From assembly GCF_024159025.1 (NCBI RefSeq), contig NZ_JAMYXC010000044.1, positions 1 to 47,329 of the forward strand: a stretch of DNA of 47,329 nucleotides, in the 5' to 3' direction. The DNA is from Limimaricola litoreus. GTDB lineage: Bacteria > Pseudomonadota > Alphaproteobacteria > Rhodobacterales > Rhodobacteraceae. Positions 25,357 to 33,919 of the stretch are shown here, piece by piece. The position numbers and the translations under genes were made by a program. The notes under the pieces are model-generated. The model worked only from the letters and a program-made list of their open reading frames with translations, was not told the origin of the DNA and did not search any database. Each line of letters begins with the position of its first letter. Positions within the stretch are counted from its first letter, which is position 1.

Positions 25357-25430
25357 TCCCTACTACTCTCATCATCTTTTCTTTTATCCTTATTCATTTG
25401 AGAAGGAGCCGGTCTGAGAAGGGGACCAAA

Positions 25431-25880
25431 ATGACCGATCTGCTGGCTGCCGCCTATCCGTGGATAAAGACGGGGCACATCCTGTCCTTCGTGGCGTGGA
25501 TGGCCGGGATGTTCTACCTGCCGCGGCTCTTCGTCTATCACGCGGAGCGGGCCGAGAAGGGGTCCGAGCTCGATGAAACCTTTCAGGTCATGGAAACGAA
25601 GCTGCTGAAGCTGATCATGGGCCCGGCGATGATCTCGACCTGGGTCTTCGGTCTGCTGCTGATCTCCACCGGCGTCGTCGACTGGTCCCAGCCCTGGCCC
25701 TGGATCAAGGCGGTGGCGGTTCTGGCGATGACGGGGATGCATGGCTGGCTGTCGAAGCGCCGCCGTGAATTCGCGGCCGGCACCAACAGCCGTACGGGGC
25801 GGCAGTATCGCATCGCCAACGAGGTGCCGACGCTGCTTTTGCTGGTGATCGTGGTGGCGGTGGTGGTGCGTCCGTTCTGA
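25431..25880 (+). CDS. hemJ: Protoporphyrinogen IX oxidase HemJ
   Basis: Integral membrane enzyme that oxidises protoporphyrinogen IX in haem (and bacteriochlorophyll) synthesis. It has 149 residues, the family size. An N-terminal conserved stretch carries His16 in KTGHILSFVAWMAGMFYLPR, followed by FVYH; the KLLKLIMGPAM motif lies further on. There are four hydrophobic segments, and the C-terminus is NEVPTLLLLVIVVAVVVRPF. ATG 25431 follows AAGGGGACC. It is the first rightward gene after the origin, and its 5' coding part contains a DnaA box. Confidence 0.92.
   Translation: MTDLLAAAYPWIKTGHILSFVAWMAGMFYLPRLFVYHAERAEKGSELDETFQVMETKLLKLIMGPAMISTWVFGLLLISTGVVDWSQPWPWIKAVAVLAMTGMHGWLSKRRREFAAGTNSRTGRQYRIANEVPTLLLLVIVVAVVVRPF
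25459..25467 (-). promoter_or_regulatory. DnaA box inside the 5' end of hemJ
   Basis: CGTGGATAA is the reverse complement of TTATCCACG (8 of 9 to consensus). It lies at codons 10-13 of hemJ, 29 bases after its start codon, and may extend the origin's DnaA cluster into coding sequence. Confidence 0.5.
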
Positions 25881-25911
25881 GCGCTCTCGCAAAGCAACAT
25901 TGACGCGCGAC

Positions 25912-25920
25912 TTATCCACG
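25912..25920 (+). promoter_or_regulatory. DnaA box between hemJ and rho
   Basis: TTATCCACG, identical to the box at 25137, in the 132-base hemJ-rho gap and about 90 bases before rho. It could be an outlying origin box or couple rho transcription to DnaA. Confidence 0.5.
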
Positions 25921-25982
25921 CCTAAGACTTCTCCCCGCTTGCCCGTCCGGGCGAAGCGATTCCATTTTCACGACTGACAAGA

Positions 25983-25998
25983 GCGGCCCGAGGGCCGC
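25983..25998. other. Short perfect hairpin in the rho leader
   Basis: GCGGCCC, GA and GGGCCGC form a very stable hairpin 15 bases before the rho start codon; the inner pair must open, giving a CGAG loop. No T run follows, so it is not an intrinsic terminator. A role in rho leader attenuation or translation is only a guess. Confidence 0.3.
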
Positions 25999-26012
25999 CG
26001 CAGGATCGTTGC

Positions 26013-27287
26013 ATGTCCCAGGACCGCCTGAACCTCGCCGATCTGAAGGCGCAAAGCCCGAAGGATCTTCTCTCCCTGGCCGAAGAGCTGGAGATCGAGA
26101 ACGCCTCGACCATGCGCAAGGGCGACATGATGTTCGCCATCCTCAAGGAGCGGGCCGAGGAAGACTGGGTCATCGGCGGCGACGGCGTGCTCGAGGTGCT
26201 GCAGGACGGCTTCGGCTTCCTGCGCAGCCCCGAGGCGAACTATCTGCCCGGCCCCGACGACATCTATGTCTCGCCCGACATGATCCGCCAGTTCTCCCTG
26301 CGCACCGGCGACACGGTCGAAGGCGTGATCCAGGAGCCCAACGAGAACGAGCGCTACTTCGCGCTGGTCAGCGTCGAGAAGATCAACTTCGAGGCGCCCG
26401 AGCGGGCCCGGCACAAGGTTGCCTTCGACAACCTGACGCCGCTCTATCCCGATGAGCGGCTGAAGATGGAGGTCGAGGAAGAGGCGGCGACCAAGGACCG
26501 CTCCGCGCGGATCATCGATCTCGTCTCGCCGATCGGCAAGGGCCAGCGCTCGCTCATCGTGGCGCCGCCGCGCACCGGCAAGACGGTGCTGTTGCAGAAC
26601 ATCGCCCATTCGATCGAGAAGAATCACCCCGAGTGCTATCTCATCGTGCTGCTGATCGACGAGCGGCCCGAGGAGGTCACCGACATGCAACGTTCGGTGA
26701 AGGGCGAGGTCGTCTCTTCGACCTTCGACGAACCCGCGACGCGCCACGTGGCCGTCTCCGAGATGGTGATCGAAAAGGCCAAGCGGCTCGTCGAGCACAA
26801 GCGCGACGTGGTGATCCTGCTCGATTCGATCACCCGCTTGGGCCGCGCCTTCAACACCACCGTGCCGTCCTCGGGCAAGGTGCTTACGGGGGGCGTCGAC
26901 GCCAATGCGCTGCAGCGGCCCAAGCGGTTCTTCGGCGCGGCGCGCAACATCGAGGAGGGCGGTTCGCTCACCATCATCGCGACCGCGCTGATCGACACCG
27001 GCAGCCGGATGGACGAGGTGATCTTCGAGGAATTCAAGGGCACGGGCAACTCCGAGATCGTGCTCGACCGCAAGGTCGCTGACAAGCGCGTCTTCCCGGC
27101 GATGGACATCCTCAAGTCCGGCACCCGCAAGGAAGAGCTGCTGGTCGAGAAGATCGACCTGCAGAAGACCTATGTCCTGCGCCGCATTCTCAACCCGATG
27201 GGCACCACGGATGCGATCGAGTTCCTGATCTCGAAGCTGAAGCAGACCAAGACCAACTCGGACTTCTTCGATTCGATGAACACCTGA
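26013..27287 (+). CDS. rho: Transcription termination factor Rho
   Basis: Hexameric RNA helicase that ends transcription. It has 424 residues. The N-terminal Rho domain starts [20 protein letters not shown]; the RNA-binding fold contains [20 protein letters not shown]. Walker A APPRTGKT, Walker [15 protein letters not shown], the Q-loop region [12 protein letters not shown] and the R-loop [20 protein letters not shown] are all present. The ribosome site is weak. Next gene mnmE starts 14 bases later. Confidence 0.97.
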   Translation: MSQDRLNLADLKAQSPKDLLSLAEELEIENASTMRKGDMMFAILKERAEEDWVIGGDGVLEVLQDGFGFLRSPEANYLPGPDDIYVSPDMIRQFSLRTGDTVEGVIQEPNENERYFALVSVEKINFEAPERARHKVAFDNLTPLYPDERLKMEVEEEAATKDRSARIIDLVSPIGKGQRSLIVAPPRTGKTVLLQNIAHSIEKNHPECYLIVLLIDERPEEVTDMQRSVKGEVVSSTFDEPATRHVAVSEMVIEKAKRLVEHKRDVVILLDSITRLGRAFNTTVPSSGKVLTGGVDANALQRPKRFFGAARNIEEGGSLTIIATALIDTGSRMDEVIFEEFKGTGNSEIVLDRKVADKRVFPAMDILKSGTRKEELLVEKIDLQKTYVLRRILNPMGTTDAIEFLISKLKQTKTNSDFFDSMNT

Positions 27288-27301
27288 CGCGGAGCGCGGC
27301 G

Positions 27302-28588
27302 ATGGATGTGGACAACATCTACGCCCTGGCGACCGCGCGGGGCCGGGCAGGGGTGGCCGTGGTCCGGATTTCGGGCCCGGCGGCGCATGGCGTGGCCGAA
27401 CGCATGGCCGGGCCCTTGCCCCGCCACGGACGGGGCCTGCGGCGGCTTCGCTCGGCGGGCGGCGAGGTGCTCGATGAGGCGCTGGTCCTGACCTTCGAGA
27501 AGGGGCGCAGCTTTACTGGTGCACCGGTCGTCGAGCTTCATCTGCATGGCAGCCGGGCCGTGATCAACGCCGTCCTGCACGAGCTTTCGCAGCAGCCGGA
27601 ACTGCGGCTGGCACAGCCGGGCGAGTTTACCCGTCAGGCGCTGGAAAACGGCCGATTGGATCTGTCGCAGGTCGAAGGTCTGGCCGATCTCGTCGATGCG
27701 GAGACCGAAGCGCAGCGGCGTCAGGCGATGCGCGTCATGTCCGGTGGGTTGGGGCAGAAGGCCGATCTGTGGAAGCGGGACCTCCTGCGCGCGATGGCGC
27801 TGTTGGAAGCCACGATCGATTTTGCCGATGAGGATGTCCCTGTCGATGTCACGCCTGAGGTTCTTGAAATCCTTGCACGGTGCGAGGACGCCATGCGCGC
27901 GGAGATGCAGGGCGTGGGGGCCGCGGAACGCATCAGGGATGGGTTCGAGGTGGCGATCATCGGCGCGCCCAACATGGGAAAATCGACGCTTTTGAACCAC
28001 CTGGCTGGCCGAGAGGCCGCGATTATATCGGATATTCCGGGCACGACCCGCGATGTCATCGAGGTTCGCATGGATCTTCGGGGCTTGCCGGTCACCTTGC
28101 TGGACACCGCCGGGCTGCGGGAGGCCGGAGACGAGGTCGAGGCGATCGGCATCGCGCGCGCCAGACAGCGTGCCGAGACCGCCGATATCCGTGTGCATCT
28201 GGTGACGGCTGACGATTTCGTCACCCGAGCTGATCGCCCGGACGACCTCGTGCGCGTGGGACGCGCGGATCGGGAGCCCTCCGGGTATCCCGGGGTGTCC
28301 GGCCTGACCGGTTTCGGCGTTCCAGAATTGCTCGACGAGATTGCGGGCCGGCTCGAGAAGCGAAGCGAGGGAGCCGGGGTCGCGATTCGGGAGCGGCATC
28401 GCGAGGCGCTGATGTCCGGAATCGCCGCGCTGCAGGATTGTCGCGCAACGGCGGAATCCACTGATATGCTCGATCTTGCCGCCGAGGATCTTCGAGTCGC
28501 CGTGCGTACGCTTGACAGTCTGGTGGGGCGAGTCGATGTGGAGGATGTGCTCGGTGAAATTTTCTCGAGCTTCTGCATCGGAAAATAG
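27302..28588 (+). CDS. mnmE: tRNA uridine-5-carboxymethylaminomethyl GTPase MnmE
   Basis: Works with MnmG to modify wobble uridine 34 of several tRNAs. It has 428 residues. The N-terminal folate-binding domain (about 1-115) starts [20 protein letters not shown]. The G domain has G1 [10 protein letters not shown]2 [10 protein letters not shown] and G3 [11 protein letters not shown]. The expected G4 NKxD reads VGRAD, an unusual degeneration. The protein ends FCIGK, with the conserved C-terminal cysteine. Codons are visibly less GC-biased than in most of the window. mnmG starts 3 bases after the stop. Confidence 0.95.
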   Translation: MDVDNIYALATARGRAGVAVVRISGPAAHGVAERMAGPLPRHGRGLRRLRSAGGEVLDEALVLTFEKGRSFTGAPVVELHLHGSRAVINAVLHELSQQPELRLAQPGEFTRQALENGRLDLSQVEGLADLVDAETEAQRRQAMRVMSGGLGQKADLWKRDLLRAMALLEATIDFADEDVPVDVTPEVLEILARCEDAMRAEMQGVGAAERIRDGFEVAIIGAPNMGKSTLLNHLAGREAAIISDIPGTTRDVIEVRMDLRGLPVTLLDTAGLREAGDEVEAIGIARARQRAETADIRVHLVTADDFVTRADRPDDLVRVGRADREPSGYPGVSGLTGFGVPELLDEIAGRLEKRSEGAGVAIRERHREALMSGIAALQDCRATAESTDMLDLAAEDLRVAVRTLDSLVGRVDVEDVLGEIFSSFCIGK

Positions 28589-28591
28589 GGG

Positions 28592-30457
28592 TTGTTTCAC
28601 GTGAAACATGGAACCTACGATATCATCGTGGTCGGTGGTGGACATGCCGGCGTCGAAGCCGCGGCCATCGCATGCCGCATGGGGGCCAAGACGGCTCTGA
28701 TCACCATGAAGGCCGCGACCATCGGCGCCATGTCCTGCAACCCTGCGATTGGCGGGCTCGGCAAGGGCCATCTGGTGCGCGAGGTCGATGCGCTTGACGG
28801 TCTCATGGGCCGCGTCGCCGATGCCGCGGGGATCCAGTTTCGGCTGCTGAACCGCAAGAAGGGTCCGGCGGTCCAAGGCCCAAGGTTGCAGGCGGATCGC
28901 GAGCTCTTTCGAAATGCCATGCAGCAGGAACTTGCGCAGATCGAGCTCTTGGACATTTTGGAAGGCGAAGTCGCCGATCTGGAGATGGTGCAGGGGCGGA
29001 TCTCCGGCGTGCATCTGGCCGATGGAACACGGATCGGCACTGCCGCCGTGGTTCTGACAACGGGAACCTTCCTGGGTGGCATGCTGCACTTTGGCGGGGA
29101 AACGCGGCCAGGCGGGCGCATGGGCGACGCAGCCTCCAACCGATTGGCGGAACGGATCCGGGGATTGGATCTCCCCATGGGTCGCCTGAAGACCGGCACA
29201 CCCGCGCGTCTCGACGGAAAGACCATCGACTGGTCTCGGCTTGAATCCCAGCCCGGCGATGACGAGCCTGTCATGTTGTCGTTCCTGAACGACGCGCCGA
29301 CAGCGGGGCAGGTCTCCTGCGGGATCACCCATACCAATCCACGCGCGCACGAAATCATTCATGCAAACCTCGAGAAATCCGCGATGCACAGCGGCAATAT
29401 CTCCGGTTCCGGCCCGCGGTACTGCCCCTCAATCGAAGACAAGGTCGTGCGTTTCGCGGAAAAAGACAGCCATCAGGTCTTTCTCGAACCTGAAGGGCTG
29501 ACCACGGATACGGTCTATCCCAACGGGATTTCCACCTCCTTGCCTTTGGATGTGCAGGAAAGCTTTATCCGCAGCATGGTCGGTCTGGAACAGGTCCGGA
29601 TCGAACAGCCCGGTTATGCCATTGAATACGACTATGTCGACCCAAGGGCGCTCGGTTCTGGACTTGAATTGAAATCGCTGCCCGGTCTGTATCTGGCAGG
29701 CCAGATCAATGGGACCACCGGTTATGAGGAGGCAGCCGCACAAGGGTGCGTTGCCGGATCCTCTGCCGCGGCCACCGTGCTGGGCCTTCCCCGTTTGCCG
29801 TTCAGCCGGACGAGCTCCTACATTGGCGTGATGATCGATGACCTCATCACGCGTGGGGTGACCGAACCCTACCGGATGTTTACGTCGCGGGCGGAGTTCC
29901 GTCTCTCTTTGCGCGCCGATAATGCCGATCAAAGGCTCACTGCTGCAGCTCGGGAAGTGGGCTGTATCGGTGAGGCGCGTTGGGAAGCCTTCGCTCGCAA
30001 GATGGACAAGCTAGACGCGGGCCGGGCCGCTTTGTCCTCGGCGAAATTCCCGGCAGCGGAATTGGCAAGACGGGGTGCTAAGCTCAACCCGGAGCGTCAG
30101 TCGAAAACCGGCTTGGAAGCTCTGTCGCTATCGGATGTTAAATTCTCGACCTTGACCGAACTAGCACCTGATCTGGCCGAAATCGAGCCTGCAATCGGGG
30201 CGCAGATCAAGAACGAAGCCATCTACAGTGCCTATCTCAAGCGCCAGAGCCGAGATGCGGATGCCATCCGCCGCGACGAGGCGCGGAAGCTGCCGCGAGA
30301 TCTGGACTACACGAGCATCTCGGGGCTCTCTGCCGAGTTGCAGGACAAGCTTCAGAAAGCGCGGCCAAGCTCGGTCGGCGAAGCCGGGCGGATCGAGGGG
30401 ATGACCGCGGCCGGGTTGCTTTTGTTGATGAACGCAAGCCGCAGGCTTGCGGCATGA
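28592..30457 (+). CDS. mnmG: tRNA uridine-5-carboxymethylaminomethyl modification enzyme MnmG (GidA)
   Basis: FAD protein and partner of MnmE, 621 residues. The dinucleotide site is IIVVGGGHAGVEAA; later motifs include MSCNPAIGGLGKGHLVREVDALDG, which I shorten to its core NPAIGGLGKGHL, FLGGMLHFG, GRLKTGTPARLD and the C-terminal region EAGRIEGMTAAGLLLL. TTG 28592 is chosen because it places the start where relatives have ATG TTT CAC GTG, made by a parS site; GTG 28601, with GGGG nine bases upstream, is a realistic alternative. It overlaps rsmG (ATGA). Confidence 0.95.
   Translation: MFHVKHGTYDIIVVGGGHAGVEAAAIACRMGAKTALITMKAATIGAMSCNPAIGGLGKGHLVREVDALDGLMGRVADAAGIQFRLLNRKKGPAVQGPRLQADRELFRNAMQQELAQIELLDILEGEVADLEMVQGRISGVHLADGTRIGTAAVVLTTGTFLGGMLHFGGETRPGGRMGDAASNRLAERIRGLDLPMGRLKTGTPARLDGKTIDWSRLESQPGDDEPVMLSFLNDAPTAGQVSCGITHTNPRAHEIIHANLEKSAMHSGNISGSGPRYCPSIEDKVVRFAEKDSHQVFLEPEGLTTDTVYPNGISTSLPLDVQESFIRSMVGLEQVRIEQPGYAIEYDYVDPRALGSGLELKSLPGLYLAGQINGTTGYEEAAAQGCVAGSSAAATVLGLPRLPFSRTSSYIGVMIDDLITRGVTEPYRMFTSRAEFRLSLRADNADQRLTAAAREVGCIGEARWEAFARKMDKLDAGRAALSSAKFPAAELARRGAKLNPERQSKTGLEALSLSDVKFSTLTELAPDLAEIEPAIGAQIKNEAIYSAYLKRQSRDADAIRRDEARKLPRDLDYTSISGLSAELQDKLQKARPSSVGEAGRIEGMTAAGLLLLMNASRRLAA
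28593..28608. promoter_or_regulatory. parS centromere site 1 (in the mnmG start)
   Basis: TGTTTCACGTGAAACA is a perfect 16-bp parS palindrome. It encodes residues 1-6 of MnmG (FHVKH after the TTG start). It lies about 3.4 kb from the origin and 3.3 kb from parB, whose product should bind it. Confidence 0.95.
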
Positions 30458-31083
30458 CACTGACGCCTTCTTCGCCCCCCCTCGAAGCACCTACTGTTTC
30501 ACGTGAAACAAGTGAGCGCCTGGATCACTATGTTAATCTAGTGCAGAAATGGTCGCGCTCGATCAATCTCGTCTCGAAAAACGACCTTGATCAGGTAAGG
30601 GAGCGCCACATCGAGGATTCCTTGCAGCTGGCGGCCTTTCTTCCAACGGGTGAGGCGCAGTGGATCGATATCGGTTCCGGAGGCGGGTTTCCCGGCGTCG
30701 TCATGGCCATCGTGGCAGGCGAAGCTGCGCCAGGGTGTCGGTTCGAGCTGGTCGAAAGCGACGGTCGAAAGGCCGCCTTTCTGAGGACGGTGGCTCGGGA
30801 ACTGAAGCTCAACGCGGTGGTCACATGCGAACGCATCGAAAAGATGACCCCCCGCGACGCCGACATCCTGAGCGCTCGGGCCCTCGCGCCGCTCGATATG
30901 CTGTTGACCTATGCCGACAGGCATCTCGCCCCTGACGGCATATGCCTCTTCCTCAAGGGAAAAGCATTCGAGCCGGAAGTCGCGAGCGCGCAGCAGAGCT
31001 GGAATTTCGGCATGGCATCCTATGTCAGCCGTACCGATACCTCGGCCCGCCTGCTTCGCATAAGTGGCATTCAACATGTCTGA
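30454..31083 (+). CDS. rsmG: 16S rRNA (guanine-N7)-methyltransferase RsmG (GidB)
   Basis: Methylates G527 of 16S rRNA, 209 residues. N-terminal helix LDHYVNLVQKWSRSINLVSK, RHIEDSLQLA, the SAM loop DIGSGGGFPGVV and SARALAPLDMLLTYADRHL are the normal series. ATG 30454 overlaps the mnmG stop. Residues 14-19 (TVSRET) are the translation of a parS site. The end overlaps parA by 8 bases. Confidence 0.95.
   Translation: MTLTPSSPPLEAPTVSRETSERLDHYVNLVQKWSRSINLVSKNDLDQVRERHIEDSLQLAAFLPTGEAQWIDIGSGGGFPGVVMAIVAGEAAPGCRFELVESDGRKAAFLRTVARELKLNAVVTCERIEKMTPRDADILSARALAPLDMLLTYADRHLAPDGICLFLKGKAFEPEVASAQQSWNFGMASYVSRTDTSARLLRISGIQHV
30495..30510. promoter_or_regulatory. parS centromere site 2 (inside rsmG)
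   Basis: A second perfect TGTTTCACGTGAAACA, 1,902 bases after site 1. It is read in a different codon phase from site 1, giving T-V-S-R-E-T in RsmG. Confidence 0.95.
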
Positions 31084-31858
31084 GACCTGTCGCATCATAG
31101 CCTTGGCCAACCAGAAAGGCGGCGTCGGCAAGACAACGACGGCGATCAATCTCGGCGCCGCATTGGCGAAGGCCGGAAAGCGCGTACTGCTGGTGGATAT
31201 GGACCCCCAGGGCAACGCCTCGACCGGTCTCGGTCTTGCGGCGGGCGATCGTCGATCCACTAGCTACGATCTGCTGCTCGAAGACGCGCCGGCGACTGCG
31301 GGGATCCATGGGACCCAGGTCGTGGGATTGGATATCATCCCGGCCACGACGGATCTCAGCTCCGCCGACGTGGACCTCATGGCATCAAAGGGAAGAAGCC
31401 GCAGCCTGCGCAATCGTCTTGCCGAGCTTCTGCGCGATCGCCCCGATTACGACTATGTGCTGATCGATTGCCCGCCCGCGCTGAATCTTCTAACCATCAA
31501 CGCCATGGTCGCCGCCGGTTCGATCATCGTGCCGCTCCAGAGCGAGTTTTTCGCGCTCGAAGGTCTTTCGCAGCTGATGCTTACGCTGCGCGAAGTGCGC
31601 GCCTCGGCCAATGAGGCGCTACGGATCGAAGGCGTCGTTCTAACCATGTACGACCGCAGGAACAATCTGTCCCAGCAGGTCGAAGCCGACGCGCGTGGCA
31701 CCCTTGGCGATCTGGTGTTCCGAACCGTCATACCGCGCAACGTGCGCTTGAGCGAAGCGCCGTCTCATGCCATGCCGGTTCTCGATTACGATCCCGCCTG
31801 CGCGGGAAGCATGGCCTATCTCGAACTGGCCGCCGAAGTGATACAACGCGAGGGGTAG
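31076..31858 (+). CDS. parA: Chromosome partitioning ATPase ParA (Soj)
   Basis: Walker-type DNA-binding ATPase that moves ParB-parS complexes. It has 260 residues. Deviant Walker A NQKGGVGKTTTAINL, VDMDPQGNASTGLG, DYVLIDCPPALNLLTINA and PLQSEFFALEGLSQL are diagnostic. ATG 31076 gives the usual short N-terminus; GTG 31064 is an alternative four codons earlier. It overlaps rsmG and precedes parB by 8 bases. Confidence 0.97.
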   Translation: MSETCRIIALANQKGGVGKTTTAINLGAALAKAGKRVLLVDMDPQGNASTGLGLAAGDRRSTSYDLLLEDAPATAGIHGTQVVGLDIIPATTDLSSADVDLMASKGRSRSLRNRLAELLRDRPDYDYVLIDCPPALNLLTINAMVAAGSIIVPLQSEFFALEGLSQLMLTLREVRASANEALRIEGVVLTMYDRRNNLSQQVEADARGTLGDLVFRTVIPRNVRLSEAPSHAMPVLDYDPACAGSMAYLELAAEVIQREG

Positions 31859-31866
31859 GGCTCGAC

Positions 31867-32748
31867 ATGGCCGAAAGACAGAAGACGCGCGGACTGGGCC
31901 GAGGGCTCTCGGCGCTCATGGCCGATGTGTCCCAGGATCAGACAGCCGCGGAAGAGGCGAGGCGTCCCGACATGATGGTTCCGATCGAAAGAATCCGGCC
32001 CAACCCCGATCAGCCGCGTCGTCACTTCGACGAAACCGCGCTCGATGAGCTGGCCGCTTCCATCCGCGAAAAAGGGGTGATCCAACCGCTTATCGTGCGC
32101 CGCGATCCGTCGCGCGAAGGTCATTTCGAGATTGTCGCGGGCGAACGCCGCTGGCGCGCCTCGCAGCTAGCAAAGCTGCACGAGCTGCCTGTCCTGATTC
32201 GGGAATACAGCGACACGGAGGTTCTCGAGGTCGCGATCATCGAGAACATCCAGCGCGCCGATCTCAATGCCATAGACGAGGCGGCGGGCTATCGGCAGCT
32301 CATGGATCGCTTCGGTCATACCCAGGAACAGCTGGCCAGCGCCTTGGGCAAGAGCCGCAGCCATATCGCGAATCTGATGCGCCTGTTGTCGCTGCCCGAA
32401 GACGTGCAGGAGATGCTGACTTCGGGCCAGCTGACGGCGGGCCATGCGCGGACGCTCGTCGGAAACGAGCAGGCCTCTAGCCTGGCCCGGCAGATCCTGC
32501 TCAAGGGAATGTCCGTCCGCGACGCGGAGTCGCTGGTGCGCAAGCCGGGCAAGGCCCCGTCTCCCCGCGCTGCGCGCAAGTCGGGCAAGGATGCCGACAC
32601 GGTGCAGATCGAAAGCGACCTCTCGGCCACCTTGAAGATGTCGGTGAGCATCGACCATGATGCGCATGGCGAAGGCGGCAAGGTCACGCTGCGCTACCGC
32701 GACCTTGCCCAGCTCGACGATCTTCTGCGGCTGCTTTCGGGCAACTGA
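31867..32748 (+). CDS. parB: Chromosome partitioning protein ParB (Spo0J)
   Basis: parS-binding CTPase clamp, 293 residues. The N-terminal ParA-stimulating segment is RGLGRGLSALMAD. Then come IRPNPDQPRRHFDE, the GERRWRA CTP-binding box, ENIQRADLNAIDEAAGY and the helix-turn-helix region GKSRSHIANLMRLLSLP. A basic linker near residue 235 leads to the C-terminal dimerisation domain. Both cognate parS sites lie 1.4-3.3 kb upstream. It converges with hemW, with 7 bases between the stops and no visible terminator. Confidence 0.97.
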   Translation: MAERQKTRGLGRGLSALMADVSQDQTAAEEARRPDMMVPIERIRPNPDQPRRHFDETALDELAASIREKGVIQPLIVRRDPSREGHFEIVAGERRWRASQLAKLHELPVLIREYSDTEVLEVAIIENIQRADLNAIDEAAGYRQLMDRFGHTQEQLASALGKSRSHIANLMRLLSLPEDVQEMLTSGQLTAGHARTLVGNEQASSLARQILLKGMSVRDAESLVRKPGKAPSPRAARKSGKDADTVQIESDLSATLKMSVSIDHDAHGEGGKVTLRYRDLAQLDDLLRLLSGN

Positions 32749-32755
32749 AGGCGTC

Positions 32756-33919
32756 TCAAGCCAGAAGTTCGCGCAAGATCCCGTTGAGAACCGGTCGGCC
32801 GGCCTGCGTCGCAAAAAGCCGGTCGTCGGAGCGTTGCAGCAGCCCAAGCTCCGACAATCCGGTCACCTTTGCATCGAACCCGGGAAGATCGCGGATCAGC
32901 TCGGACGAAAGCGCGATACCCTCGCTGAGCCGAAGCCCCATCATCAGAGCCTCTTCCCGGCATTCGAGGGGGGTCAGCAGCACACGGTCGAGTTCGCCGC
33001 CATTGCCCGTCTCCACGGCTTTCAGCCAGGCTCCGGGGGCCTTCGGGGCTTCGGTCGCCCAGCGATCGGCGTCGAAACTCAGGCGGCCATGCGCGCCTGG
33101 CCCGATGCCGAGCCAATCCCCGGCGCGCCAATAGATCAGATTGTGCCGGCTTTCGGCTCCCGGCACCGCATGGTTGGAAATTTCGTAGGTGGGAAGCCCC
33201 GCCGATGAGGCGAGGTCTTGCGTGATCTCGTACATATCCGCCGCGTGGTCCTCGTCGGGCAGGCCTCGAAGACCCCCGCGCGCCAGCCGATCGCCAAAGG
33301 CCGTGCCGTCCTCGACCGTCAGCTGATACATCGACAGATGATCGGCGCAGAGCCCCAGCGCGCGGTCCAACTCGCTGGCCCAGTCTTCCGGTGTCTGATC
33401 CTGGCGGGCATAGATCAAATCGAAGCTGACCCGCTCGAAGGCAGAGCGCGCGATATCAAAGGCTCGAAGGCCTTCATCGACACTGTGCAGGCGCCCGAGC
33501 CGTTTCAGATCGACATCGTTCAGCGCCTGCATCCCCATGGAGACGCGGTTGACCCCTGCGGTTCGGTAGCCTGCAAACCGGCCCGCCTCGATCGAGGTGG
33601 GATTGGCCTCCAGCGTCACCTCGAAATCGTTGCGCAGCCGCCAGCGCCGTTCGATCCGGTCGAGGATCTGCCCGACGATCCGCGGCTCCATAAGGCTCGG
33701 CGTCCCGCCGCCGAAAAAGACCGATCCGAGGATGCGGTCTCCCGTCTCCTCGGCCAGCCTATCGATTTCCTTCAGATAGGCAGAGGCCCAGCGGTCCTGA
33801 TCGATCGACTGCGCCACATGGCTGTTGAAGTCGCAATAGGGACACTTGGCCTGGCAAAAGGGCCAATGCAGGTAGAGCCCGAACCCGCCGCGCTGCCAGT
33901 TCTGCAAGGTCTCAGCCAA
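32756..33919 (-). CDS. hemW: Radical SAM haem chaperone HemW
   Basis: A coproporphyrinogen-oxidase-like radical SAM protein of the HemW branch, thought to insert haem into respiratory enzymes. It has 387 residues. The iron-sulfur motif CQAKCPYC gives Cys22, Cys26 and Cys29 (CxxxCxxC); FGGGTPSLM, NRVSMGMQALND and the YWRAGDWLGIGPGAHGRL stretch follow. Real coproporphyrinogen III dehydrogenase HemN carries extra N-terminal residues not seen here. The start overlaps the rdgB end by 8 bases. Confidence 0.93.
   Translation of the reverse strand: MAETLQNWQRGGFGLYLHWPFCQAKCPYCDFNSHVAQSIDQDRWASAYLKEIDRLAEETGDRILGSVFFGGGTPSLMEPRIVGQILDRIERRWRLRNDFEVTLEANPTSIEAGRFAGYRTAGVNRVSMGMQALNDVDLKRLGRLHSVDEGLRAFDIARSAFERVSFDLIYARQDQTPEDWASELDRALGLCADHLSMYQLTVEDGTAFGDRLARGGLRGLPDEDHAADMYEITQDLASSAGLPTYEISNHAVPGAESRHNLIYWRAGDWLGIGPGAHGRLSFDADRWATEAPKAPGAWLKAVETGNGGELDRVLLTPLECREEALMMGLRLSEGIALSSELIRDLPGFDAKVTGLSELGLLQRSDDRLFATQAGRPVLNGILRELLA

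Larger units (their letters stand above)
25014..25430. other. Probable chromosomal replication origin (oriC)
   Basis: The only gene-free stretch over 300 bases in the window. It contains 13 GANTC sites, two DnaA boxes with 8 of 9 matches to TTATCCACA, several weaker boxes, an AT-rich block and a 15-bp direct repeat near both ends. The flanking operons (maf to the left, hemJ-rho to the right) point away from it, as expected for leading-strand genes at a bidirectional origin. parAB and two parS sites lie 3-8 kb away. The hemJ/rho/mnmE/mnmG/rsmG/parAB neighbourhood is the origin region in other alphaproteobacteria. Confidence 0.85.
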
